A stretch of DNA of 55,267 nt from JBOGJI01 sp050747865 (lineage in GTDB: Bacteria > Acidobacteriota > Thermoanaerobaculia > Multivoradales > JAHEKO01), in contig JBOGJI010000235.1 in the NCBI GenBank assembly GCA_050747865.1, positions 1 through 55,267 of the forward strand, in the 5' to 3' direction. Shown in pieces: positions 26,130 through 35,185 of this stretch. The position numbers and the translations under genes were made by a program. The notes under the pieces were generated by a model. It saw nothing but the letters and a program-made list of their open reading frames with translations. It did no database searches and was not told the DNA's origin. Each line of letters opens with the position of its first letter. Position 1 is the first letter of the stretch.

Positions 26130-27071
26130 CTAACGGGTCCAGCTCGGATGGGCGTCGTGGGCGCTGCCGAAGGTGAGCTGGCGCCGGCCGGTGCCGTCGG
26201 CGCCGACGACGTACAGGTTGTAGCGCTCCTTGTCCGGCCCCGCGGCGAAGGCGATGTGGCGGCCGTCGGGGGACCAGCTCGGGTGGTAGTCGTAGAGCTG
26301 GTCGGCGGTGGTCACCCGCCGCGGCTCGCCGCCGGCGAAGCCCACGGTCCAGATGTCCCCCTTGCCGTCAGCGCGCATCGACACGAACGCCACCGAGGCG
26401 CCGTCGGGTGAAAAGGCGGGCCGGCAGTCGCCCTCGGCGCTGGCCACGATCCGGTAGCCGCTGCCGTCGGGACGCACGGCGGCGACCCTCCAGGAGCTCC
26501 CCCGCCGCCGCGCGGAGAGGGCGAGCCACCGGCCGTCGGGCGACCAGGCGGGGATCGCCTCGATGCGGCGCCGCTCGTCGGTGACCCGCCGCGGGTCGTT
26601 GCCGTCCCGGGTCATCACCCACAGGGTGGGATCGCCCGCGCGCTCGGAATCGAAGGCCAGGAAGCGCCCGTCCGGCGACCAGGCGGGGTTGCGATCGTCG
26701 GCCGGATGGGAGGTGAGGCGTCGGACGTTGCCCCCGTCGGCGTCGACCACGTAGATCTCCTCGTTGCCGTCGCGGTTGGAGAAGAACGCGATGCGCGTGC
26801 CGTCCGGCGACCACTTCGGGTTCATGTCGTCGCCGGGGCCGCGGGTCACCTGCCGCACCTCCTGGTGGTCGAGGACGAAGATCTTGGCGCGACCGGTGCG
26901 GTCGGACTGAAACGCGATGCGACCGGAGAGGTCGGGAGGCAGGCGCACGGAGGCAGTCGCCGGCCGCGGCTCATCAGGCGTGGAGGCACCGGATGCCGCC
27001 CTGCCGTCATCGCCGCATCCACTGAGCGCCGCTGCCACCACGACGAGCACTGCCAGGAACCGTTGTAGCAT
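26130..27071 (-). CDS. TolB-like PD40 beta-propeller lipoprotein
   Basis: Lipoprotein of about 313 residues (lipobox LSGC). Six WSPDG or FSPDG-type PD40 repeats form a beta-propeller (NPKWSPDGTRIAFFSNRDGN, NPAWSPDGRFLAFDSERAGD and so on). Such proteins bind partners in the periplasm; this one stands alone without Pal or TolA nearby. The ATG at 27071 gives the best signal sequence. It converges on the HDAC gene, with 21 bases between stop codons. Confidence 0.87.
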   Translation of the reverse strand: MLQRFLAVLVVVAAALSGCGDDGRAASGASTPDEPRPATASVRLPPDLSGRIAFQSDRTGRAKIFVLDHQEVRQVTRGPGDDMNPKWSPDGTRIAFFSNRDGNEEIYVVDADGGNVRRLTSHPADDRNPAWSPDGRFLAFDSERAGDPTLWVMTRDGNDPRRVTDERRRIEAIPAWSPDGRWLALSARRRGSSWRVAAVRPDGSGYRIVASAEGDCRPAFSPDGASVAFVSMRADGKGDIWTVGFAGGEPRRVTTADQLYDYHPSWSPDGRHIAFAAGPDKERYNLYVVGADGTGRRQLTFGSAHDAHPSWTR

Positions 27072-27240
27072 GAGTTGCACGTCGTCTCGCCAGTGTATCC
27101 CGAGGATGTGGCGGAAGAAACTCTCGGCGGCGCGGCAGAGCATGTCGAGCAGCGACGGCGGCTGGCACGTCCGCCGTGCGGTATCCTTGCCCGCACGGCA
27201 ACATGGGGAGTCGCACCTGTGGCCGGCCCACCTTCAGAGG

Positions 27241-28308
27241 ATGCCAGGCGTGAGAGTCGTCATAGTCGATGATCAGAGCTCAGCGCGCACGATGCTGCGG
27301 TACATCATCGAGGACGTCGCGTCCGAGCTCGAGGTGTTCGACTTCGGCGATCCAGCTGTGGCGCTGGCCTGGTGCGAGGCCAATCAGCCAGACCTCCTGT
27401 TGCTCGACTATCGCATGCCCGGCATCGACGGCTTGGAGTTCGCGCACCGTTTCCGCCGCCTGCCGCTGCACCGTGACATCCCGATCATCCTGGTGACCGT
27501 GGTCGGCGACGAGCCGGTACGGCAGGCCGCGCTCGACGCCGGCGTCATCGATTTCCTGGTCAAGCCGGTGCGTCCACGCGAGCTGCGCGCGCGTTGCCGC
27601 AATTTGCTGCAGCTGCGTCAGCAGTCGGAGAGCATGAAGCAGCGTGCGCTGTCACTGGAACAGCGCCTGCTGGCGAGCATGCATGAGATCGAGGAGCGCG
27701 AGCGGGAGACGCTTTCGCGGCTGGCACGCGCGATCGAATACCGCGACTCCGGCACCAGCGCCTTCCTCGAGCGCATGTCTCGAGTTGCCGGGTTGATCGC
27801 CGAGCAGCTGGGCTTGCTCGAAGACGAGGTGCGGGTGATCGAGTTGGCCGCGCCGTTGCACGACATCGGCAAGATCGCGATCCCCGACGCGGTGCTGATG
27901 AAGCCCGGCCCACTGACCGACGAGGAGGTCGCGGTGATGCGCCGCCATCCGCGTATCGGCTACGAGCTGCTCGGCGGCAGCCAAAACCGATTCATCCAGA
28001 CCGGTGCGGTGATCGCGCTGCGCCACCATGAGCGTTACGACGGAAGCGGCTACCCGGATGGCCTGATCGGCGAGGAGATCCCGCTGGAGGCCAGGATCGT
28101 GGCGGTGGCGGACGTGTTCGATGCGTTGATCTCGCCGCGCCCGTACAAGGAGGCCTGGGACGTGGACAGGGCGCTGGCGTACCTGTTCTCTCAACGCGGC
28201 CGGCACTTCGACCCGCGTTGCGTGGATGCGCTGATGGGTTGCCGCGAGCGGCTGGAAGAGATCTGCGGCCAGTTTTCGACCGCCAGCGCTCGTCGGGGCG
28301 TAGAGTAG
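27241..28308 (+). CDS. rpfG: RpfG: response regulator with HD-GYP c-di-GMP phosphodiesterase
   Basis: Protein of 355 residues. The receiver domain has D56 in LLLLDYRMPG and K108 in DFLVKPV. A coiled-coil-like helix (about 122-160) leads to an intact HD-GYP domain: HDIGKIAIPD (H207, D208) and HHERYDGSGYPDG (262-274). RpfG degrades cyclic di-GMP when phosphorylated by RpfC, linking DSF sensing to biofilm and secretion control. From memory the sequence is unusually close to Xanthomonas RpfG, including DQSSARTMLR and QRALSLEQRLLASM. An alternative GTG start at 27250 has better Shine-Dalgarno spacing. rpfC follows after 6 bases. Confidence 0.95.
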   Translation: MPGVRVVIVDDQSSARTMLRYIIEDVASELEVFDFGDPAVALAWCEANQPDLLLLDYRMPGIDGLEFAHRFRRLPLHRDIPIILVTVVGDEPVRQAALDAGVIDFLVKPVRPRELRARCRNLLQLRQQSESMKQRALSLEQRLLASMHEIEERERETLSRLARAIEYRDSGTSAFLERMSRVAGLIAEQLGLLEDEVRVIELAAPLHDIGKIAIPDAVLMKPGPLTDEEVAVMRRHPRIGYELLGGSQNRFIQTGAVIALRHHERYDGSGYPDGLIGEEIPLEARIVAVADVFDALISPRPYKEAWDVDRALAYLFSQRGRHFDPRCVDALMGCRERLEEICGQFSTASARRGVE

Positions 28309-28314
28309 TCGACG

Positions 28315-30504
28315 ATGGTCTCCGTACTGCGCAGATTCAAGTCGCGTCTGGCCGCACGGCCCGACAGTGAGCACCAGCAGGATCTGGTCCGCATCGCGAT
28401 CACGGCCCTGTTCATGAGCTACCTGGGCTGGCGCCATATTCATGTGGCGGCCGGGAATGCGGCCTTACCGGTCACCTGGCTGATTCTGGTCGGCGCGCTG
28501 GCGGTTGCGCTGGGCCTGCTCGCTGCGATCCTCTGGCGGCCCGGTGTCTCGCACGCGCGGCGGTGGATCGGAATGCTCAACGACTACTCGGTGATGGCTG
28601 CGATCCTGTGCATCGAGAGCGAGCCGGCTGCGCCGCTGTACGCGGTGTACCTGTGGGTCACGATCGGCAACGGCATGCGCTACGGGCACCGCTACCTGCG
28701 CATTGCCACGGCGTTGGCAGCGACCTCGTTCCTGGTGGTGGTCCTGTTCTCGCCGTACTGGCGTGCCAATCCGTACCTGGCCTGGGGCCTGCTGCTTGGC
28801 CTGATCGCGGTGCCGCTGTACTTCGACTCGCTGCTGCGGGCGCTGATCCGGGCGGTGGATGCCGCGCGCACGGCAAACGAAGCCAAGAGCCGCTTCCTGG
28901 CCAACATGAGCCACGAGTTCCGCACGCCGCTGCACGGCCTGGCCGGCATGTCCGAGCTGCTGGCGACGACGCGGCTGGACAGAGAGCAGCGCGAGTGCCT
29001 GGACACGATCGAGGCTGCCACCCGCAGCCTGCTGGCGCTGGTGGAGGATGTGCTGGACATCTCCGTGATCGAGGCCGGCGGGATCAAGCTGGACCGGGTC
29101 GAGTTCGTGCCGCAGGACCTGATCGACAGCGTCGGCCTGGTTCTGCAGCCGCAGGCCAAGGCCAAGAAGCTACGTTATGAGGCCGAGATCGCGGACGACG
29201 TGCCATCCTGCGTGCGCGGCGACATGGTGCACCTGCGCCAGGTGCTGCTGAATCTGGTCGGCAATGCCGTCAAGTTCACCAACCAGGGCTCGGTGACGCT
29301 GGATGTGGCGGTGACGGAACGGGCCGCAGAACGTGTGCGCCTGCGCTTCACCATCTCCGACACGGGCATCGGCGTGCCGGCGGCGATGCGCCAGCGGCTG
29401 TTCGAGGCGTTTGAGCAGGCCGATGGCGGCCTCGCGCGCTCCTATGGCGGTACTGGCCTGGGGACGACGATCGCCAAGGGCCTGACGGAGGCGATGGGCG
29501 GCAGCATCGGTTTCGAGAGCGTGGAAACCCGCGGCAGCCGGTTCTGGGTCGAGCTGCCGTTCGAGCGTGCAGACGGAGTGCCGGCGGACGTGCAGGCGGC
29601 GTCGCGGTCGCCGGCCGCCGTCGACTTCGACGGCACGGATGCGCCGGCGGGCAACGTGATCGCCTTTTCCGACCCGTTCCTACGCCACCGAGTGCGCGTG
29701 CGCAGCCTGTCGATCCTGGTGGCCGACGACCATGCCGCGAACCGGATGGTGCTGCAGCGTCTGGTGGAGAAGGCGGGCCACCGCACGACCTGTGTCGATG
29801 GTGGCGAGGCGGTGCTCGATGCGTTGGCGGCGACCGACTACGACGCGGTCATTGCCGACCTGCATATGCCCGACGTCAGCGGCCTCGACCTGCTGCGGCA
29901 GTTGCGGGTGATGGAAGCCGGCAGCCGCCGACGCACCCCTGTGGTCATCCTCAGCGCCGACGTGACGCCCGAATCGATCCGCGCCTGCGAGCAGGCCGGC
30001 GCGCGTGCATTCCTGGGCAAGCCGGTGCCGGCCGTACGCCTGCTCGACTCGCTGGCCGACATCGCACGAGGCGACCGCCTCAGCGCAACGTTGGTGGCCG
30101 AGCGCAGCGTGCCGGTGCTTCTAGGCGACGGCGTACTCGACAGCTCCGTGCTGGACGAGATGAGTGGTCTCGGCATGGGGGCGGGATTCGAGCGCGAGTT
30201 CATCGCGCAATGTCTGCTCGACGCCGAAACCTGCCTGGACGCGCTCGCGGCGGCGGGCGAGGGCAACGACTGGGAGCGTCTGCGCGAGCAGGCGCACGCG
30301 CTCAAGGGTGTGGCCAGCAACTTCGGTCTGATCAAGCTGGCCGCGGTCAGCGGTGAGGCGATGCAGCTGCCCGACTGGCAACTCGCACGCGAGTGGCAGA
30401 CACGGGTGGACATGCTGCGCGACCTTCTGGCCGAGGGCAGGGCGGCGCTCGATGCCCGCGAACGGCAACGCGCCGCGCGCGACGAAGGCGAGCATTCCCC
30501 TTGA
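28315..30504 (+). CDS. rpfC: RpfC: hybrid sensor histidine kinase for DSF signal
   Basis: Protein of 729 residues. The N-terminus has about five membrane helices (residues 25-180) including GVSHARRWIGMLNDYS, as in DSF receptors. The dimerisation box has H200 in NMSHEFRTPL, and the ATPase domain has the N, G1 and G2 boxes (NLVGNAVKFT, DTGIGVP, GGTGLGTTIA). The receiver aspartate is D515 (ADLHMPD) and the C-terminal Hpt histidine is H661 (EQAHALKGVASNFG). This four-module order is the RpfC layout. In Xanthomonas it senses DSF and phosphorylates RpfG, and binds RpfF to limit synthesis. No RpfH-like gene lies between rpfG and rpfC. Confidence 0.95.
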   Translation: MVSVLRRFKSRLAARPDSEHQQDLVRIAITALFMSYLGWRHIHVAAGNAALPVTWLILVGALAVALGLLAAILWRPGVSHARRWIGMLNDYSVMAAILCIESEPAAPLYAVYLWVTIGNGMRYGHRYLRIATALAATSFLVVVLFSPYWRANPYLAWGLLLGLIAVPLYFDSLLRALIRAVDAARTANEAKSRFLANMSHEFRTPLHGLAGMSELLATTRLDREQRECLDTIEAATRSLLALVEDVLDISVIEAGGIKLDRVEFVPQDLIDSVGLVLQPQAKAKKLRYEAEIADDVPSCVRGDMVHLRQVLLNLVGNAVKFTNQGSVTLDVAVTERAAERVRLRFTISDTGIGVPAAMRQRLFEAFEQADGGLARSYGGTGLGTTIAKGLTEAMGGSIGFESVETRGSRFWVELPFERADGVPADVQAASRSPAAVDFDGTDAPAGNVIAFSDPFLRHRVRVRSLSILVADDHAANRMVLQRLVEKAGHRTTCVDGGEAVLDALAATDYDAVIADLHMPDVSGLDLLRQLRVMEAGSRRRTPVVILSADVTPESIRACEQAGARAFLGKPVPAVRLLDSLADIARGDRLSATLVAERSVPVLLGDGVLDSSVLDEMSGLGMGAGFEREFIAQCLLDAETCLDALAAAGEGNDWERLREQAHALKGVASNFGLIKLAAVSGEAMQLPDWQLAREWQTRVDMLRDLLAEGRAALDARERQRAARDEGEHSP

Positions 30505-30528
30505 TCTTCCGGCCCTGCACGGGGCGCC

Positions 30529-31401
30529 TCAGGCCGCTACCGCGCCTGCCCGACGCTGCTGCGCCCGCACCAGTCGGTCCATCGTTCGCAGCGACTTCTC
30601 CTCGAGCTGCAGTGCGGTGTCCACCCAGATTTCGGTGATCCGCATCATCTCCTCCAGCAGCGCCGGCCGAGACAGCTCGCGCACCCGCTGCATCGCGCCG
30701 CGCGCATGCGGCGTGCGGCGATTGGCGTGGATCACCTTTTCAACTGCGGCGACGCCTTGGCCGCGCGGCGCCAGCACGTCGACCAGCCCCATCGCGTGCA
30801 TCTGCTCGCTGCTGTAGCACTCGCCTTCCAGCATCAGCTTCTCGGCCTGCTGCGGCGGGATGCGCTCGCACAGAAAGGACCAGGCGCCCATCCCCGGGAA
30901 CAGGTCGAACAGCACCTCCGGCAGCCCCATCGTCACGCCCTCCTCGGCGACGATGGTGTGACAGCTCAACGCCGCCTCGAACCCGCCACCGAGCGCGTCG
31001 CCCTGCACCAGCGCGATGGTGTGCGCGCCCGCGCCACATCCGTCACGGAACCCTTGCGCGCCGCGCACACATTGGTGCGCGTAGTGCAACAGCCCTTCGC
31101 GATCGCCACTGCGGATCAGTCGCGAGAACAGCTCCAGATCGCCGCCGAGATTGAACGCATTGCCGTCCGATGCGAGCACTAGATGTGCCGATGCGGAGGT
31201 GTCGGCACGCCGTCGCAGGCGTTCGCCCAGACTGCGCTGGTAGTCGAGGACGTCCTCGACCAGCTCTGACGAAAAACACGGGCGCTGCCCCGGAGCGGCG
31301 TTGGCGTGCATGTGGCACCAGTACACGTCGCGCTGAGGCTCCTCATCGACGCGCAGAGTGCGGCCGGGCGCAGCGTGGCGGATGGGCTGAGCTGCTGACA
31401 T
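30529..31401 (-). CDS. rpfF: RpfF: DSF synthase (crotonase-fold)
   Basis: Protein of 290 residues, the length of RpfF. It is a crotonase-fold enzyme that makes cis-2-unsaturated fatty-acid signals from acyl-ACP by dehydration and thioester cleavage. The two catalytic glutamates are present: E142 in GDALGGGFEAAL and E162 in GLPEVLFDLFPG. Further RpfF-specific segments are FNLGGDLELF, CVRGAQGF and the C-terminal EEMMRITEIWVDTALQLEEK, followed by SLRTMDRLVRAQ. GGGAGGA precedes the ATG. It converges on rpfC with 24 bases between stops, the same arrangement as in Xanthomonadales. Confidence 0.95.
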   Translation of the reverse strand: MSAAQPIRHAAPGRTLRVDEEPQRDVYWCHMHANAAPGQRPCFSSELVEDVLDYQRSLGERLRRRADTSASAHLVLASDGNAFNLGGDLELFSRLIRSGDREGLLHYAHQCVRGAQGFRDGCGAGAHTIALVQGDALGGGFEAALSCHTIVAEEGVTMGLPEVLFDLFPGMGAWSFLCERIPPQQAEKLMLEGECYSSEQMHAMGLVDVLAPRGQGVAAVEKVIHANRRTPHARGAMQRVRELSRPALLEEMMRITEIWVDTALQLEEKSLRTMDRLVRAQQRRAGAVAA

Positions 31402-31474
31402 TTCGGATCCTCCCTGGTAAAGTTGCAGGCTCGATTGTTGGCGTAAATCGTAGCATACGCCTACGCAGCCCGCT

Positions 31475-31985
31475 TCAGTAACGCCAGCTGGTGATGTCGG
31501 CGCCCCGCGGTGCCGATTCTTCGATGCGCTCCAGGATCCGCGGCACGTACATCGTGTCGTAGCGCAGGCGCGTGATGTGGTTGGGGTTCTCGTGGTCTCC
31601 GTTCCAGCAGCGCTCGGCGCGGTCGCCGTATTCGACGACGCCGTCGTAATGCGGATCGGTCGTCGACTCGAGGAACTCCTCCATCAGATTGACGGCATTG
31701 TTCAGGTAGTAGTTGTCCATGTCGCCGCAGTAGATGTGGATCTTGCCGACGAGCTTCTGTCCGAGGGTCGACCAGTTCATCTCCAGCACGTGGCGCAGGT
31801 CGTACTTCTTCCACGCCTCGGCCACCTGCGGGTCGACCTCTCCGGTCAGCTTGTTCCAGAGGCGAGCGGGATAGCCGTCCTCGCCCATGGGTGAGAAGGC
31901 CGCCTCCCAGATGTCGAACTGCTGGCCCGAGCGGCCCTTGGCGCCCAGCGCCTCCCAGCCGCCGGTCGAGCCGCCGTCGCGCGGA
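31475..31985 (-). pseudogene. Remnant of a GxSxG esterase-like protein
   Basis: The intact 3' end (GEDGYPARLWNKLTGEVDPQ through GADITSWRY) matches the C-terminus I recall for a large putative-esterase family. Upstream in the same frame lies GGSTGGWEAL, the serine-elbow motif of such proteins, running directly into GAKGRSGQQFDIWEAAFSP. The 100 or more residues that normally separate these elements appear to be missing. An in-frame TGA occurs just before the elbow, so the N-terminal half is gone. A short product from ATG 31888 (137 residues) would lack the catalytic serine. Confidence 0.65.
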
Positions 31986-32026
31986 ATTCAGCCTGTTGGA
32001 GCGACGTGGGGGAGCGGCGCCGCGGC

Positions 32027-33502
32027 CTACAAGGCGCGAGCGAGGCGTCGCACCGCGGAGGGAATCTCGTCGGCTCGCGTGCCGCCGTAGCCGAGAACCA
32101 GGCCCTGCCGGTGGTCCGGGCCGAGGTAGCAGGTCGAGAGCGGCAGCACCTTGACGCCCTCCTCGAGCGCCCGCGCCGCGACTTCGACGTCGCGCAGGCT
32201 CGCGGGCAGGGTCGCGACCAGGTGCAGTCCGGCCCGATCTCCGAGCACCGTGATGCCTTCCCCCGGCAGATCCCGAATGGCGTCCACGAGCGCGCTGCGG
32301 CGCTCGCGGTACAGCTTGCGCATCCGGCGCAGATGGCGCGCGAAGTGCCCTTCGTTGAGGAAATCCGTCAGCACCGCCTGGAGGAAGGTCGGAGGCGAGA
32401 TGTCGGCCGTCCAGCGCAGCAGGCCGAAGCGATCGACGAGGTCGGGCGGCAGCACCAGATAGCCGATGCGCAGGCCCGGGGAGAGGACTTTGCTGAAGGT
32501 CCCGATGTAGATCACCCGGGCGTCGCGATCGAGGCCCTGGAGGGCGGCGATGGGCAGGCTCTCGTAGCGGAACTCGCTGTTGTAATCGTCCTCGATGATC
32601 CAGGCTCCGGTTCGCTGGGCCCAGTCGAGCAGCTGCATGCGGCGCGAGGCGCTCATGGTCACGCCGAGCGGGAACTGATGCGACGGCGTGACGTATACGG
32701 CGTGCGCCCGCGGGCAGCGGGCGACGCCCTCCGCCACGTTCAGGCCCTCTTCGTCCACCGGCACTGGAACGAGGCGCGCGCCCGCCAGCGTGAACGCGTC
32801 GCGCGCTCCCCAATAGCCGGGCTCCTCGATCCACACCGGCCTTGACGGATCGAGCAGCAGACGCGCCGCGAGCGCGAGCGCCTGCTGGGAGCCGCTGACG
32901 ACCATGACCTGGTCGGGCTCGCAGAGCACGCCCCGGGACGCTCTCAGGTAGGCGGCGATCGCCTCGCGGAAGGACTGCAGGCCATGCCGTGGGCCGTAAT
33001 GCAGGAGCTCCGGCGAGATGTCGCGGGCGCGGCGGGTGAGCAGGGTCGCCCAGACCCGCAACGGGAACTCGTCGACGGCCGTGCCGCCGATGGTGAGCGG
33101 GCCGGGACCCGCGAGCCAGGGGGGTGGGCTCGACACATCTGCCGCCGGACCGCTCGCAAGCTCCCGGGGTCCGGAAGACGGTGTCCTGGGCGCAAGGCCA
33201 TTCGTCGTTCGCGACGGCGCGACCGCCTCCGGCAGCGAGGCGGCGACGAAGGTGCCGGCTCCGGTCTGGGCTTCGCAGTACCCCTCGGCGACGAGCTGCT
33301 CGAAGGCGTTGAGGATGGGGAAGCGCGACACGCCGAGCTCCGCGGCGAGGTCGCGGGTGGACGGCAGGCGCTCGCCGCCATGCAGCCGGCCGTCGACGAT
33401 CGCCTCGCGGTACCCCTCGTAGATCTGTCGATAGAGGGGCTGCGGCGAGTCGCGATCGATCGCGATGACGACGGGGACGACGCCGTGCCGCGCGTCCTGC
33501 AT
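32027..33502 (-). CDS. MocR/PdxR-type GntR regulator with aminotransferase domain
   Basis: Protein of 491 residues. The N-terminal GntR winged helix (residues 15-85: PLYRQIYEGYREAIVDGRLH, ERLPSTRDLAAELGVSR) is joined by a Pro/Ser-rich linker to a fold-type I aminotransferase domain. PLP-binding residues include the Schiff-base lysine in GTFSKVLSPGLRIGYL and the Asp/Tyr in IIEDDYNSEFRYES. MocR regulators often control vitamin B6, GABA or amino-acid genes next to them, but no such target is adjacent; the remnant esterase lies downstream. Confidence 0.92.
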   Translation of the reverse strand: MQDARHGVVPVVIAIDRDSPQPLYRQIYEGYREAIVDGRLHGGERLPSTRDLAAELGVSRFPILNAFEQLVAEGYCEAQTGAGTFVAASLPEAVAPSRTTNGLAPRTPSSGPRELASGPAADVSSPPPWLAGPGPLTIGGTAVDEFPLRVWATLLTRRARDISPELLHYGPRHGLQSFREAIAAYLRASRGVLCEPDQVMVVSGSQQALALAARLLLDPSRPVWIEEPGYWGARDAFTLAGARLVPVPVDEEGLNVAEGVARCPRAHAVYVTPSHQFPLGVTMSASRRMQLLDWAQRTGAWIIEDDYNSEFRYESLPIAALQGLDRDARVIYIGTFSKVLSPGLRIGYLVLPPDLVDRFGLLRWTADISPPTFLQAVLTDFLNEGHFARHLRRMRKLYRERRSALVDAIRDLPGEGITVLGDRAGLHLVATLPASLRDVEVAARALEEGVKVLPLSTCYLGPDHRQGLVLGYGGTRADEIPSAVRRLARAL

Positions 33503-33848
33503 GGGACCATCTTAGCGGCGCGGGGGCCGGTGCTGTCCGATGTCGGGACAAGGCCATCGCGATCCAGGCTGCCGAATGGAGATCCGAGTGGCTGGATGTC
33601 GGTGCCGGTCGGCGGCCAACCGCCGGCGGGCCTCGTGGCCGGAGAACGACGGTGGCGCCGGCCATCCGGGCCTCGACGTTGGATCCCGGCCCTCGTGGCA
33701 ACGTGCTTGCAGATCTGCTCGAGCAGGGGCACGACGGCGAAATGGTCATGCACGCGGAGGGAGAAGTGGCTATTGAGAACCGTCGCTCACGAAGGCAGGC
33801 TTGCGAGTCAGCGTGCCGGGCCTACGCGCCCGGCCGGGAGCGAAGCAG
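33503..33848. other. Non-coding or unassigned stretch between mocR and the LytTR gene
   Basis: About 345 bases with no frame that I can match to a family. Any receiver or membrane domain that once preceded the LytTR domain would be expected here, but none is readable in any frame. No clear promoter was found. Confidence 0.4.
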
Positions 33849-34370
33849 TTGAGCAAGGCGACCCAGTGGAGCAACCGGTCCCTGTCCGGAGCTTGGGGGC
33901 CCGGAGCCTTGGGCGGAGAACCGTCGACCTCGAGCGTCGTCCGTCCTTTCTCCGCCGCTGGCTCGGTTCCCCAGGCGGCGCCGGCGGGCCGCGGCGAGCA
34001 GCACGGGCCCGGGCCGCGCCCCAAGTCACTTCCCGATTTCTTGTCGCGGCTCCTGGTCCGCAAGGATGGATGCCTCGTCGTCGTCCGCCTCGAGGAGGTC
34101 GACTGGATCGAAGCGGAGGGCAACTACGTCCGCTTGCACGACCGCACGGCGAGCCACCGCTACCGTCGGACGCTGGACGCTCTCGAGTCCCGCCTGGATA
34201 TGCGACGTTTCGTGCGCACGCACCGTTCCGCCATCGTCAACGTCGAGCGGATCCTCGAGCTCCATCCCACGGGCTCCGGCGGCTACGACGTCCTGCTCCG
34301 CGACGGTACGCGGGTGCCGCTTTCGCGCGGCTACAAGAAGCGCGTCTTCGTCTTGTTGGGAAAGGAGTGA
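33849..34370 (+). CDS. LytTR-domain DNA-binding protein without receiver domain
   Basis: Protein of about 173 residues. The C-terminal 100 residues are a complete LytTR domain (LVVVRLEEVDWIEAEGNYVRLH, MRRFVRTHRSAIVNVERI, VPLSRGYKKRV). The first 60 residues are Ser/Pro/Gly-rich and not conserved. The start is uncertain: TTG 33849 has GGGAG 8 bases upstream, and longer or shorter starts are possible. LytTR proteins normally carry a receiver or membrane domain, absent here. The DUF1223 gene begins 2 bases after its stop, so the two are co-transcribed. Confidence 0.75.
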   Translation: MSKATQWSNRSLSGAWGPGALGGEPSTSSVVRPFSAAGSVPQAAPAGRGEQHGPGPRPKSLPDFLSRLLVRKDGCLVVVRLEEVDWIEAEGNYVRLHDRTASHRYRRTLDALESRLDMRRFVRTHRSAIVNVERILELHPTGSGGYDVLLRDGTRVPLSRGYKKRVFVLLGKE

Positions 34371-34372
34371 CC

Positions 34373-35185
34373 ATGCCGGTCTTCGAACGTCCTTCACCGA
34401 ACGTGAGGCGATTCCGCCGCGGGGCCGTGGGCCTGCTGTTACTCGGCCTGCTGGCGTCGCCGGGAGGCGTCGCCGGCGCGGACGACCAGGGCGGTCCGGT
34501 GCTGGTCGAGCTCTTCACCTCCCAGGGGTGCTCGAGCTGCCCGCCGGCCGACCGCCTGCTCGCCCGCCTGGGCGAGGAGAGCGACGGCGCCGTCGTACCG
34601 CTCGCCTTCCACATCGACAGCTGGAACTATCTGGGGTGGACCGATCCCTTCTCGAGCTCCGCCTGGACCTCGCGTCAGGCCGCCTACACGCGTGCCCTGA
34701 AGGCGACGCCGTACACCCCGCAGGTGGTGGTCGGCGGCCGTGTGGAAGTGCTGGGGTCGGACGAGCGCGCGATACGAGAGGCCGTCGCGGCGGCCGCGGC
34801 GACGCCGCGCGGGGAGCTCAGTCTGGCGGTCGCTCTGGCCGGCTCCAGGCTCGAGGTGACCGTAGAGGTGGAGCTGCCAGAGGAGCTGCGGGATCGCAAG
34901 CTCGACCTGATGGTCGCGGTGTTCGAGTCCGGCCTGGTCACACCCGTCGAACGGGGCGAAAACGGCGGCCACACGATGCACAACGACTACGTGGTGCGGC
35001 GGCTCGAGCGCGCGGGCCGGGTGCGCCCCCGCGATCCGGCGCGCAGCAGCCACTCGGTCAGCCTGAAGGTCGCTGACGATTGGCGGCGGTCGGAGCTCGG
35101 CGTCGCGGCATTTCTCCAGGAGGCGGGTTCTCTCGTGGTCCACGGCGTGGCGGTCCAGACCTTCCCGGAGAGTGCCGGCGGATGA
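34373..35185 (+). CDS. DUF1223 family thioredoxin-like exported protein
   Basis: Protein of 270 residues with a signal peptide (AVGLLLLGLLASPGGVAGA). The DUF1223 core LVELFTSQGCSSCPPADRLL carries a CxxC pair in a thioredoxin-like context, followed by HIDSWNYLGWTDPFS and TPQVVVGGR. A redox role is inferred from the fold, not shown. A strong AAAGGAG precedes the ATG. The next gene starts within its stop codon (ATGA). Confidence 0.9.
   Translation: MPVFERPSPNVRRFRRGAVGLLLLGLLASPGGVAGADDQGGPVLVELFTSQGCSSCPPADRLLARLGEESDGAVVPLAFHIDSWNYLGWTDPFSSSAWTSRQAAYTRALKATPYTPQVVVGGRVEVLGSDERAIREAVAAAAATPRGELSLAVALAGSRLEVTVEVELPEELRDRKLDLMVAVFESGLVTPVERGENGGHTMHNDYVVRRLERAGRVRPRDPARSSHSVSLKVADDWRRSELGVAAFLQEAGSLVVHGVAVQTFPESAGG

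Noticed and set aside
31461..33749. 762-residue minus-strand frame overlapping the MocR gene
   Set aside because: It is a shifted frame of the MocR and esterase-remnant region, Arg/Pro/Ala-rich with no domain landmarks.
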